In this document: piece after piece, positions 6,462-12,180 of the stretch
How positions within the stretch are numbered: position 1 is the first letter of the stretch
Layout: every line of letters starts with the position of its first letter
Assembly: GCA_001795335.1 (NCBI GenBank)
Contig: MGOK01000137.1
Span: forward strand, 1,050-16,503
Source of the DNA: Chloroflexi bacterium RBG_19FT_COMBO_55_16
GTDB taxonomy: Bacteria; Chloroflexota; Anaerolineae; Anaerolineales; UBA4823
Direction: 5' to 3'
DNA: 15,454 nucleotides
Program-made: the position numbers and the translations under genes
The notes under the pieces: generated by a model
What the model saw: the letters and a program-made list of their open reading frames with translations, nothing else
Told to the model about the DNA's origin: nothing
Database searches by the model: none

Positions 6462-7160
6462 ATGCAAACCAAACCTCGCTTGCTTACTGTTTTAGATTTT
6501 GTCACCGCGGCCCTTTTCGTGCTTGCCATTGGGATGGTTTTTTTCTACGCCCCCCTGGAAGCTGTGATGGGCCAGGTGCAGCGGGTGTTTTACTTCCATG
6601 TGGCGGCCGGCTGGGTCGGCATGCTGAGTTTCCTGGTCGCCGCCATTGCCGGGGTGGTTTATCTGACCTCCAGCAATCGGAAGTGGGATATTGTCAGCCT
6701 ATCTGCGATCGAGATCGGTATCGTCTTTGCGTTTATTAATATCGTCAGCGGTTCGATCTGGGCCCGCCCGATCTGGAATACCTGGTGGACGTGGGACCCG
6801 CGCCTGACCACCGCTACAGTCATGGAGCTGATCTACGCCGCCTACCTGATGCTTCGCCAGGGGATCGAAGACCCAGATCGCCGGGCGCGCTTCGGCGCCG
6901 TTTACGCCATCGTCGGCTTTGTCAGCGTCCCCCTGACATTTTTCTCAGCCCGTCTCTTTCGCACCATCCATCCGATCGTGATCGGTACGAACCAAGCCGG
7001 TGCAGAAGGCGATTTCGATATGACTCCGATGATGCTCCAAACCTTCATGTTTAGCCTGCTCACCTTTACCTTTGTCTTCGCCGACTTGCTCTGGCACCGC
7101 ATTCGCGTCGGCTGGCTGGCGGAAAAGGTTGAGCAACTACGGCTAAAGACGATCCAATAG
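6462..7160 (+). CDS. ccmC: Haem-handling protein CcmC (haem exporter permease family)
   Basis: CcmC binds haem at the outer face of the membrane and attaches it to CcmE. The protein has 232 residues with about six membrane helices. The tryptophan-rich haem-contact motif is clear (W105-N-T-W108-W109-T-W111-D-P-R). The two flanking haem-ligand histidines are His46 (FYFHVA) and His170 (RTIHP). The ATG follows the ccmB stop codon directly, and its Shine-Dalgarno sequence (GGAGG) lies in the ccmB tail, which implies translational coupling. Length and all key residues match the family. Confidence 0.96.
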   Translation: MQTKPRLLTVLDFVTAALFVLAIGMVFFYAPLEAVMGQVQRVFYFHVAAGWVGMLSFLVAAIAGVVYLTSSNRKWDIVSLSAIEIGIVFAFINIVSGSIWARPIWNTWWTWDPRLTTATVMELIYAAYLMLRQGIEDPDRRARFGAVYAIVGFVSVPLTFFSARLFRTIHPIVIGTNQAGAEGDFDMTPMMLQTFMFSLLTFTFVFADLLWHRIRVGWLAEKVEQLRLKTIQ

Positions 7161-7173
7161 ATGAGGAGAAGCG

Positions 7174-7338
7174 ATGTTTTTCTTACAAGACGCTCCAGCA
7201 AACACCCTAAATTACATGATCGCTGGATACGCAGTCATCTTTGGCGTTATGTTGATCTACCTGATCAGCCTGAATCTCCGCCAGCGAAACTTGAACCAGG
7301 ATTTAGAGGTTCTGAAGGATGTTGAGGAGAAAGATTGA
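7174..7338 (+). CDS. Small single-helix membrane protein, CcmD-like
   Basis: This 54-residue ORF has a strong Shine-Dalgarno (AGGAG, 5 nt before the ATG) and lies directly after ccmC, the usual place of ccmD. It has a short N-terminus, one membrane helix (about 14-33, with NYMIAGYAVIFGVMLIYLIS) and a charged tail rich in Arg, Glu and Lys that could form a short coil. CcmD is a small protein that stabilises CcmC-CcmE and assists the release of holo-CcmE. CcmD sequences are too short and variable for certainty, so the call rests on size, topology and position. Confidence 0.75.
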   Translation: MFFLQDAPANTLNYMIAGYAVIFGVMLIYLISLNLRQRNLNQDLEVLKDVEEKD

Positions 7339-7550
7339 TGGGTGTGCGCGGATCGATACCACTCCCCTATTCTGGAATTGAAGTCAATACCGCTTGCGGG
7401 GGCAAGGCACACTTCGCTCCTGACACCCCACGCGCAGTCTACGACGGGAAGTGGGTGTTCTTCTGTCTTCCCACCTGCAAACAAGAATTCGACAAGGACC
7501 CGGCTTCTTCCTGTCTGTCGGAACAGATCACGCCCGATATCAGCGAGTAA
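7338..7550 (+). CDS. Small YHS-like cysteine-rich protein
   Basis: This 70-residue soluble protein overlaps the preceding stop by one base (TGATG); a GAGGAG lies 8-9 nt upstream. The pattern NTACGGKAHFA (Cys20), then YDGKWVFFCLPTCKQEFDKDP (Cys43, Cys47) fits the YHS domain, a small treble-clef-like fold often linked to copper or other metal handling. A further Cys59 follows. The usual D-P-V-C-G-M start is changed to N-T-A-C-G-G, so this is a diverged member. As last gene of the ccm operon it may deal with metal or haem, but that is only context. It ends 8 bp from the convergent fumarase gene, with no hairpin between. Confidence 0.7.
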   Translation: MGVRGSIPLPYSGIEVNTACGGKAHFAPDTPRAVYDGKWVFFCLPTCKQEFDKDPASSCLSEQITPDISE

Positions 7551-7558
7551 ATTTAAAA

Positions 7559-8182
7559 CTACGCTTTGGCCAGCAGCTCCTCCAGCACCGCTTTCGACTT
7601 CTGTTCGATCTCAGCGTGCAGGCTGCCGCCGTGGGCGTCCATCGTCACCACAGCGGGGAAATCCTTGACTTTGATCACCCACATTGCCTCTGGCACACCG
7701 AAATCCAGCTTATAGACCCCCAGCACGCGTTCCACGGTTTGCGCGATCAAGGAGGCCGCCCCGCCAACAGCGTGAAAGTAAGCGCCGGGGACTTCCTGGC
7801 AGGCAGCCAGAGTCTTAGCTCCCATACCGCCTTTGCCGATCACTCCCCGGATATTAAAATGGCGCATCACATCACCCTGGTAAGGCTCTTCGCGGGTGCT
7901 GGTGGTTGGCCCGGCTGCCACAAAGCGGTAATCCTCAGTACCCAAACCTGAAACAACTGGCCCGCAGTGGTAGATCACACCCTCATCCAACAGGGTTTTA
8001 ATCGCAGCATACACCTCCCGGTCGTCGCCTTGAGGCTGGCGAGTTTCCTTGATAAAGGTGTCGACCATCCACTTGTGCACCGCGTCCCGACCGGTAATCA
8101 TCACTCCGGACAGGAGCACCGGATCGCCCACTTTCAGGCTGCGGATAGTTTCGTCATCGAGCGGAATCGTTAACTGGCGCAT
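7559..8182 (-). CDS. Class I fumarate hydratase, beta subunit (C-terminal domain type)
   Basis: This is the second subunit of an iron-sulfur fumarase that interconverts fumarate and L-malate in the citric acid cycle. It corresponds to the C-terminal domain of one-chain FumA/FumB. Motifs are TGRDAVHK (30-37), YHCGPVV, AGPTTSTRE, GKGGMG, YFHAVGGAA and the near-terminal FGVPEAMWVIKVKDFPAVV with DAHGGSLH. I place the start at ATG 8182 (207 residues), because AAGGAAGG lies 5 nt upstream; a longer frame from 8212 has no such signal. It follows the alpha gene by 47 nt and is surely co-transcribed. L-tartrate dehydratase (TtdB) is the related alternative; the pairing with a full alpha subunit does not separate the two. 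Confidence 0.9.
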   Translation of the reverse strand: MRQLTIPLDDETIRSLKVGDPVLLSGVMITGRDAVHKWMVDTFIKETRQPQGDDREVYAAIKTLLDEGVIYHCGPVVSGLGTEDYRFVAAGPTTSTREEPYQGDVMRHFNIRGVIGKGGMGAKTLAACQEVPGAYFHAVGGAASLIAQTVERVLGVYKLDFGVPEAMWVIKVKDFPAVVTMDAHGGSLHAEIEQKSKAVLEELLAKA

Positions 8183-8229
8183 TCCAACCTTCCTTCGTCT
8201 TCCGTAGTTCATCGATCGTTATTCCACTT

Positions 8230-9102
8230 TTACTCAAAACTAACAGCCTCACCCTCCACCGTCATGCTCCGCCTGCGATAAGCCCAACACATGTATGAAA
8301 CGGAGACGAAATAGCTCGCCGGCAGGCGGTGGAGATTAATGATTTTAGTACCCAAAACCGTGGTTTCCCCGCCGAAGCCCATCGGGCCGATCCCCAACTG
8401 GTTAGCCTCCGCTGTCAGGCGGTTCTCGAGCGCTGCCAGTTCTGGATTCGGACTCTGCTCGTCGAGTCCATGGAAGAGCACTTCCTTGGAAGCAGAGTAT
8501 GACGAGCCGCGGTCGCCTCCGATGGCGACGCCAATCACCCCCGGCGCGCAGCCCTTGCCTTGCGCCTTGTGAACCGCGTCCAGAACCACCTTGCGTACCC
8601 CAGCCAGGTCACGCCCGGCTCCCAGGGCGCTATTGGGCAGAGAATACTGCCCGCCGACATTCTCGCACCCACCACCTTTGAGCATCAGGTCGATGCGCAG
8701 TGTATCCCCCTCTACCTCTTCAAAATGGATGGTCGGGAAGTGGTCATCGCCCAGGTTGTTCCCGCTGTTCTTGCCGCTCAGGGCGTCCACCGCGTTCGGA
8801 CGTAAATAGGAACGCTCCGTGGCCTTAGCGACGGCAGACCGGATTTGATCCCGCAAGCGACGCGTACTCCATCCTTCCGGGTAGTAGACATAGAAGATCG
8901 GCGTTCCAGTATCCTGGCAAATAGGGGTAGAGTTTTGGCGTGCCAGCGCCACATTTTTCAAGATCGTTTCCAGCGCCCCGCGCGCCGCCGAACCAGGTGC
9001 TTCTCGCTCAACCGCCTGGCGCAGGCTCGCTTCGACATCTGGCGGCAGGTCGGTGGCTGCCAGACGAACCAGTTCCATGATTTTTTCAGTCAAATCTCGC
9101 AT
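8230..9102 (-). CDS. Class I fumarate hydratase, alpha subunit (N-terminal domain type)
   Basis: This [4Fe-4S] subunit of two-chain class I fumarase has 290 residues. Three cysteines expected to hold the cluster are present: Cys62 (STPICQDTG), Cys146 (KGGGCENVGG) and Cys185 (GKGCAPGVIG). SGKNSGNNLGDD and GPMGFGG are typical of the family. I choose ATG 9102 over the in-frame ATG 9114, since GGAGGG lies 4-5 nt before 9102 and overlaps the upstream Met. The gene is first of the alpha-beta pair and probably starts from the extended -10 at 9128-9136. Tartrate dehydratase alpha (TtdA) is the alternative reading. Confidence 0.92.
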   Translation of the reverse strand: MRDLTEKIMELVRLAATDLPPDVEASLRQAVEREAPGSAARGALETILKNVALARQNSTPICQDTGTPIFYVYYPEGWSTRRLRDQIRSAVAKATERSYLRPNAVDALSGKNSGNNLGDDHFPTIHFEEVEGDTLRIDLMLKGGGCENVGGQYSLPNSALGAGRDLAGVRKVVLDAVHKAQGKGCAPGVIGVAIGGDRGSSYSASKEVLFHGLDEQSPNPELAALENRLTAEANQLGIGPMGFGGETTVLGTKIINLHRLPASYFVSVSYMCWAYRRRSMTVEGEAVSFE

Positions 9103-9127
9103 GGTACCCTCCATGACTAGATTGATA

Positions 9128-9136
9128 GGTATAACA
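9128..9136 (-). promoter_or_regulatory. Possible extended -10 promoter of the fumarase operon
   Basis: On the minus strand the sequence is TGTTATACC, which keeps the TG-n-TATA core of the extended -10 seen before the thioredoxin gene. It would place the start of transcription about 20 nt upstream of ATG 9102, in front of its strong Shine-Dalgarno. I see no good -35 hexamer; the upstream position is filled by the 7-bp repeat. Confidence 0.4.
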
Positions 9137-9140
9137 AAGT

Positions 9141-9182
9141 TCTTAACTGCTCACGCTTCTCACTTCTCGCTTCTCCCTAATC
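9141..9182 (-). repeat. Six-unit degenerate 7-bp tandem repeat upstream of the fumarase genes
   Basis: On the minus strand the units read GATTAGG, GAGAAGC, GAGAAGT, GAGAAGC, GTGAGCA, GTTAAGA. The middle four match the GTGAAGC family found at 1205-1232 and 5703-5758. The array lies between the MFS and fumarase genes, just upstream of the likely fumarase promoter, and is not coding. This copy shows that the family is not restricted to the ccm operon. Confidence 0.6.
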
Positions 9183-9203
9183 ATAGCCAAAATCTGGACA
9201 AAA

Positions 9204-9229
9204 GCGAGTGACAAATCACCTGATCTCGC
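9204..9229 (-). terminator. Possible weak terminator after the MFS gene
   Basis: On the minus strand GCGAG pairs with CTCGC around an inner TGA-TTTG-TCA hairpin with a 6-nt bulge, and TTTTG follows. It lies 14-39 nt past the MFS stop codon. A second small palindrome (CGCCTG-C-CAGGCG, 9227-9239) lies next to it. The stem is bulged and the T run short, so termination is uncertain. Confidence 0.3.
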
Positions 9230-9242
9230 CTGCCAGGCGTCA

Positions 9243-10487
9243 CTATTGAGGCGCCGGTTGGAATCGCGGCACAAATAATACCAGGCTTACCGGACCGAAG
9301 AGAAGGAGCCACATCGCCGCAGGCAGGCCAGTCTGGCTGGCGATCCATCCGACGAGCCAGACCATACCGCCACCTAACAGCCCAAACACAGAGCCGATTG
9401 CCATCACTGTGCCCGATCTTCCTGGGGTTGAAGCATAAGCTTCTCCCTGGAGCACCTGGTACCAGCCTAGCGTTGAGAATCGAAGCAGGATCATCAAGGC
9501 GATCTTGGCGAATGGCCAGGGCACGAGCAGCCAGGTAACATAGATCACTGCTGTGATCGCTGCCGAGGCGCGCACCACAGTACGACCTGGGAAGCGCTCC
9601 AGGATCGGGAGGAGCGCCACGTCTGCCGCAAGGCTGGTCAGCATCAAAACGCTCAGCAGTAGACTGGCCTGGATCGCGGTCACTCCGACTACGTCAGTCA
9701 GGAACAACGGCGCATAACCGATAAAAACGTCCAAGAGCAGATCAGAAAATTGCAGCAGTACGATCCAGCGCAACAATTCCTTATTCCCCACCGCTTCCCT
9801 CAGGTTGGCATATACGGTGCGCATGACCAAAGGACGCCGGCTCGCGCCAATGCTGTCCTCTCCAGAAAGGAAAGCTGGGGACGGCCGAGCCGGGAAATGC
9901 GGGAAAAGAACCAAAATTGTCAGCAGAAGAGCAAAGGCAGCCAGGAAGGTAAAAACCCACCGCCAGCCAAGAGCCAGGGCAAATCCAGCCGCCACAAACA
10001 AAGGACCGATTACATTGCCCAAAGAGCCGGCCACGCTCCAGCGCGCCATCATTTGCGGCTCTCGCCCTCGGTTGAAGTCCACCAAGGTCGCCTGGGACAG
10101 GGAGACGAAAGCCCCGCTGGCTGGAAAACTGATCACCATCGCCAACAGGAGCGCCGGAAAGCTGGCCGCTGTAGCGATCAGAAACATGGCGACGGCGATC
10201 CCCAGACCACCAGCGATGATCAAACGTTTGCGCAGGTTGGTATCCCCCAGCAACATGATGACCGGCTCGATCAGCATACTGACCACATGCGGCAAGCCTA
10301 AGAGCAGACCTACCTGGGCGTAGGAAAACGCCAATTCGACGCGCATCACCGGCAGGACTGCGCCTTCGATGGCGTAATTCAATTCATCGAAGAATTCGAT
10401 CAGTAAAAATAAAAGGGTCAGGGAAAGCCCGCTCCAGGTTGTGATTTTCAGGCCATTTAATGGCCTTGTCAGGGTACGTTTAAACAT
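9243..10487 (-). CDS. Major facilitator superfamily (MFS) transporter, substrate unknown
   Basis: This 414-residue polytopic membrane protein has about twelve hydrophobic helices in two halves, with a polar loop near residues 205-225. A diverged MFS motif A (GDTNLRKRLIIAGG) lies between helices 2 and 3. ARWSVAGSLGNVIGPLF is typical of helix 5 in drug or sugar efflux MFS proteins. The acidic pair in FFDELNYAIEGAVLP of helix 1 suggests proton coupling, but nothing names the substrate. The start ATG 10487 is supported by AGAGGA 5-6 nt upstream. That Shine-Dalgarno lies in one arm of a perfect inverted repeat (10493-10542). A second palindrome covers codons 8-13. The gene stands alone, divergent from the bactofilin-like gene. 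Confidence 0.88.
   Translation of the reverse strand: MFKRTLTRPLNGLKITTWSGLSLTLLFLLIEFFDELNYAIEGAVLPVMRVELAFSYAQVGLLLGLPHVVSMLIEPVIMLLGDTNLRKRLIIAGGLGIAVAMFLIATAASFPALLLAMVISFPASGAFVSLSQATLVDFNRGREPQMMARWSVAGSLGNVIGPLFVAAGFALALGWRWVFTFLAAFALLLTILVLFPHFPARPSPAFLSGEDSIGASRRPLVMRTVYANLREAVGNKELLRWIVLLQFSDLLLDVFIGYAPLFLTDVVGVTAIQASLLLSVLMLTSLAADVALLPILERFPGRTVVRASAAITAVIYVTWLLVPWPFAKIALMILLRFSTLGWYQVLQGEAYASTPGRSGTVMAIGSVFGLLGGGMVWLVGWIASQTGLPAAMWLLLFGPVSLVLFVPRFQPAPQ
10450..10466. repeat. 17-bp palindrome at the start of the MFS coding region
   Basis: AGGCCATT and AATGGCCT are perfect 8-bp arms around one central base. The palindrome covers MFS codons 8-13 (R-P-L-N-G-L). It could be a protein-binding site downstream of the start or a tight mRNA hairpin; the one-base loop favours a DNA site. 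It may also be a coding coincidence. Confidence 0.4.
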
Positions 10488-10492
10488 TTCAT

Positions 10493-10542
10493 CCTCTTTC
10501 TCTCGTTAAGATAGTGATAAACCTGAAAGTGAGAGAAAGAGG
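10493..10542 (-). promoter_or_regulatory. Inverted repeat that could sequester the MFS ribosome binding site
   Basis: On the minus strand CCTCTTTCTCTC (10542-10531) is followed after 26 nt by GAGAGAAAGAGG (10504-10493), a perfect 12-bp complement. The second arm contains the MFS Shine-Dalgarno, 5 nt before ATG 10487. A transcript starting at the predicted promoter (near 10606) would contain both arms, and the folded form would block initiation. The loop could bind a ligand or a competing strand; I recognise no known riboswitch class. Confidence 0.55.
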
Positions 10543-10612
10543 TGGAGCGCGGGCGCAAGGGAAAGCTAATGTGAGTTAACGGGGCGGGTGAAAGATCTCA
10601 TCCATGAGCGCT

Positions 10613-10618
10613 ATTATA
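10613..10618 (-). promoter_or_regulatory. Likely -10 box of the MFS gene
   Basis: The minus strand reads a perfect TATAAT within GGGTATAATAG. The best -35 at 16 bp spacing (TTACCG, 10640-10635) matches the consensus at only three of six positions. Transcription would begin near 10606, giving a leader of about 118 nt that contains the inverted repeat at 10493-10542 and starts within the small palindrome at 10597-10608. Confidence 0.45.
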
Positions 10619-10665
10619 CCCGGGGCTGGGAAATCGGTAAGGAGTGAAAACGCCTTGAGTTAATA

Positions 10666-10671
10666 TATAAT
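10666..10671 (+). promoter_or_regulatory. Possible -10 box for the bactofilin-like gene
   Basis: A perfect TATAAT lies in an AT-rich patch, 134 bp upstream of the ATG. No good -35 is present, and such a hexamer is easily found by chance in AT-rich DNA. It is the best forward candidate in this region. Confidence 0.3.
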
Positions 10672-10750
10672 ATCTACAATATGAAAATGAACAATATTGA
10701 TCAAAGTTTGTCGCACTGCGTTGGTCACGCGAAAGGAGTGTAAAAGGAAT

Positions 10751-10777
10751 AATCAGTGAAATCTGTGTTATCCGTAT
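10751..10777 (+). repeat. Three-unit degenerate 9-bp repeat
   Basis: Read in nines from 10751: AATCAGTGA, AATCTGTGT, TATCCGTAT, consensus near AATCNGTGN. It lies in the 5' leader region of the bactofilin-like gene, just upstream of its Shine-Dalgarno. The period differs from the 7-bp family, so it is a separate element type. Confidence 0.4.
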
Positions 10778-10804
10778 CCCACCCAAAAAAGGAGGCTTGA
10801 TATC

Positions 10805-12136
10805 ATGAAACCCAAATTCTTTCTTCTTGTGTTCATCGGTTTGGTTGCCATCTTTGCGCTGGCCCTGGCGATACCTGCCCGGGCGTTTGATGGTCGCGGC
10901 GGCGATACGGTCACCATCCCCGCTGGAGAAGTGATCGAAGATGACCTCTACGTCGGAGCCGGAACCTTCACCCTGGATGGCGTGGTTAAGGGTGACTTAA
11001 TCGTCGCCGGCAGTACTATCACCATTAACGGCACAGTAGAGGGAGACTTGCTGGCTGCTGGCCAGAGTGTGGTCGTCAATGGTCGTGTGATGGACGACAT
11101 CCGCATGGCCGGGGCCGCGCTTGTACTGGGCGAAAGCGCCCAGATAGCCGACGATGTCGTGGCGGCCGGATACAGCCTGGAGACCAAGGATGGAAGCTCT
11201 GTCGGCGGCGATGCTCTCTTTGCCGGTTACCAGGCGCTGCTTGCCGGGGATACCGCCCGAGATACCAAAATTACAGTCAACAGGCTGGAATTAAGTGGCA
11301 GTGTGGGAGGAAACCTCAATGTGGAAGTGGGATCTTCCGAGGAGACGCCCATGGTCTCGCCGTTCACGTTCATGCCTAACATGCCGGCTGTGCCCTCGGT
11401 CGCTGGAGGGCTCACGATCAAACCCGGCGCTTCGATTGGCGGCGACCTGACGTACACCGCTATCCCAGAATCCATGATTCCTGCAGGGACGGTCTCCGGC
11501 GACGTCCTCCACGAAATCCCAGCCGTCGTTACCGGGAAGGAGGAGACAGTTGCCGCAAAGACATCCAGCTGGTTCTTCGCCAATCTACGTAATTTAGTGA
11601 CTCTGTTGATCGTCGGCCTGCTGATGGTCTGGTTGGTGCCCAAACTCGTCCAGAATGGCGCCAATGCGGTCAACGCCAAACCTTTGCCCAGCTTTGGATG
11701 GGGTATCGTCACCATCTTTGGTTTCTTCTTCGCCCTCCTGGCTCTTACCACCTTGGTCGTGATCGTGGCGATCTTCTTGGGGATTGTCACCCTGGGCGAT
11801 TTGTTGGGTACCGTCATCTGGGCAGGGATCATCGCCGCAGCAGCGCTGATCTTTGCCTTCAGCGTCTCCGTTGGGTATATCTCCAAGATCATCGTCAGCT
11901 ACCTGGGCGGCCGGCTTATCCTGACACGGCTCAAACCCGAATGGGCTGAGAAGCCCTATTGGCCTGTAGCGCTGGGTGTGCTGATTTTCGCCATCCTGGT
12001 CGCTATTCCCCTCCTGGGAGGGTTCCTTAACCTGATCGTGGTAATCCTGGGGTTAGGAGCGCTGTGGGTGCTGGGATGGGAGCTGATCCGTTCGCGGTCA
12101 ACCGGTGTGAAAGCTCCAGCTGAGTCCACGGACTAG
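10805..12136 (+). CDS. Secreted bactofilin-like polymer-forming domain fused to a multi-pass membrane domain
   Basis: This 443-residue protein starts with a cleavable signal peptide (ending near PARA, residue 27). About 180 residues of short beta repeats follow, spaced about 18 residues, with the recurring pattern G-x-V-x-G-D-L-x-x-A-G (DGVVKGDLIVAGSTITINGTVEGDLLAAG is split over two repeats). This is like the right-handed beta-helix of bactofilins (polymer-forming cytoskeletal proteins). After a linker with a second short repeat group (about 200-230), four to six hydrophobic helices fill residues 263-430. The repeat domain is exported, unlike cytoplasmic bactofilins. A structural or surface-scaffold role is plausible; the function is not known. 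AAAGGAGG 9 nt before ATG 10805 decides the start. The gene may be transcribed on into mutS2, 44 bp away. Confidence 0.82.
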   Translation: MKPKFFLLVFIGLVAIFALALAIPARAFDGRGGDTVTIPAGEVIEDDLYVGAGTFTLDGVVKGDLIVAGSTITINGTVEGDLLAAGQSVVVNGRVMDDIRMAGAALVLGESAQIADDVVAAGYSLETKDGSSVGGDALFAGYQALLAGDTARDTKITVNRLELSGSVGGNLNVEVGSSEETPMVSPFTFMPNMPAVPSVAGGLTIKPGASIGGDLTYTAIPESMIPAGTVSGDVLHEIPAVVTGKEETVAAKTSSWFFANLRNLVTLLIVGLLMVWLVPKLVQNGANAVNAKPLPSFGWGIVTIFGFFFALLALTTLVVIVAIFLGIVTLGDLLGTVIWAGIIAAAALIFAFSVSVGYISKIIVSYLGGRLILTRLKPEWAEKPYWPVALGVLIFAILVAIPLLGGFLNLIVVILGLGALWVLGWELIRSRSTGVKAPAESTD

Positions 12137-12180
12137 CCTAATGATTAGTGCGAAAAGGGTTCAATTTATTCTCCCCGCGT

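Larger units (their letters stand above)
10488..10804. other. 317-bp divergent intergenic region
   Basis: This stretch between two divergent genes holds no ORF I would support. From left to right it contains the MFS Shine-Dalgarno and its complementary arm (10493-10542), a G-rich part, a small palindrome CTCAT-CC-ATGAG (10597-10608) near the predicted MFS transcription start, the MFS -10 box (10613-10618), an AT-rich patch with a possible forward -10 (10666-10671), three 9-bp repeat units (10751-10777) and the strong Shine-Dalgarno of the downstream gene (AAAGGAGG, about 10789-10796). Confidence 0.7.

Noticed and set aside
7551..7558. Terminator between the convergent ccm and fumarase operons
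   Set aside because: Only 8 bp of A/T separate the stops, and I find no inverted repeat around them.
7451..7951. Plus-strand 166-residue ORF across the convergent gene ends
   Set aside because: It crosses the YHS-like gene and the fumarase beta gene in other frames; both real genes have strong motifs.
9750..10323. Two overlapping plus-strand ORFs of 183 and 172 residues
   Set aside because: Both are antisense to the MFS gene, overlap each other in different frames and are Arg/Gln/Lys-rich without domain features.
10677..10699. Inverted repeat CAATAT...ATATTG as an operator
   Set aside because: Six-base AT-rich arms in an AT-rich patch are easily found by chance.
11227..11892. Minus-strand 221-residue ORF
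   Set aside because: Antisense to the bactofilin-like gene; composition is Pro/Thr/Ser/Ala-rich as expected from reverse reading of hydrophobic coding DNA, and no start signal is seen.
12119..12137. Hairpin at the end of the bactofilin-like gene as a terminator
   Set aside because: Only about seven or eight base pairs with a bulge, and no T run follows; read-through into mutS2 is likelier.
12148..12180. Upstream GTG start for mutS2
   Set aside because: It has no Shine-Dalgarno, and the family N-terminus begins at ATG 12181.
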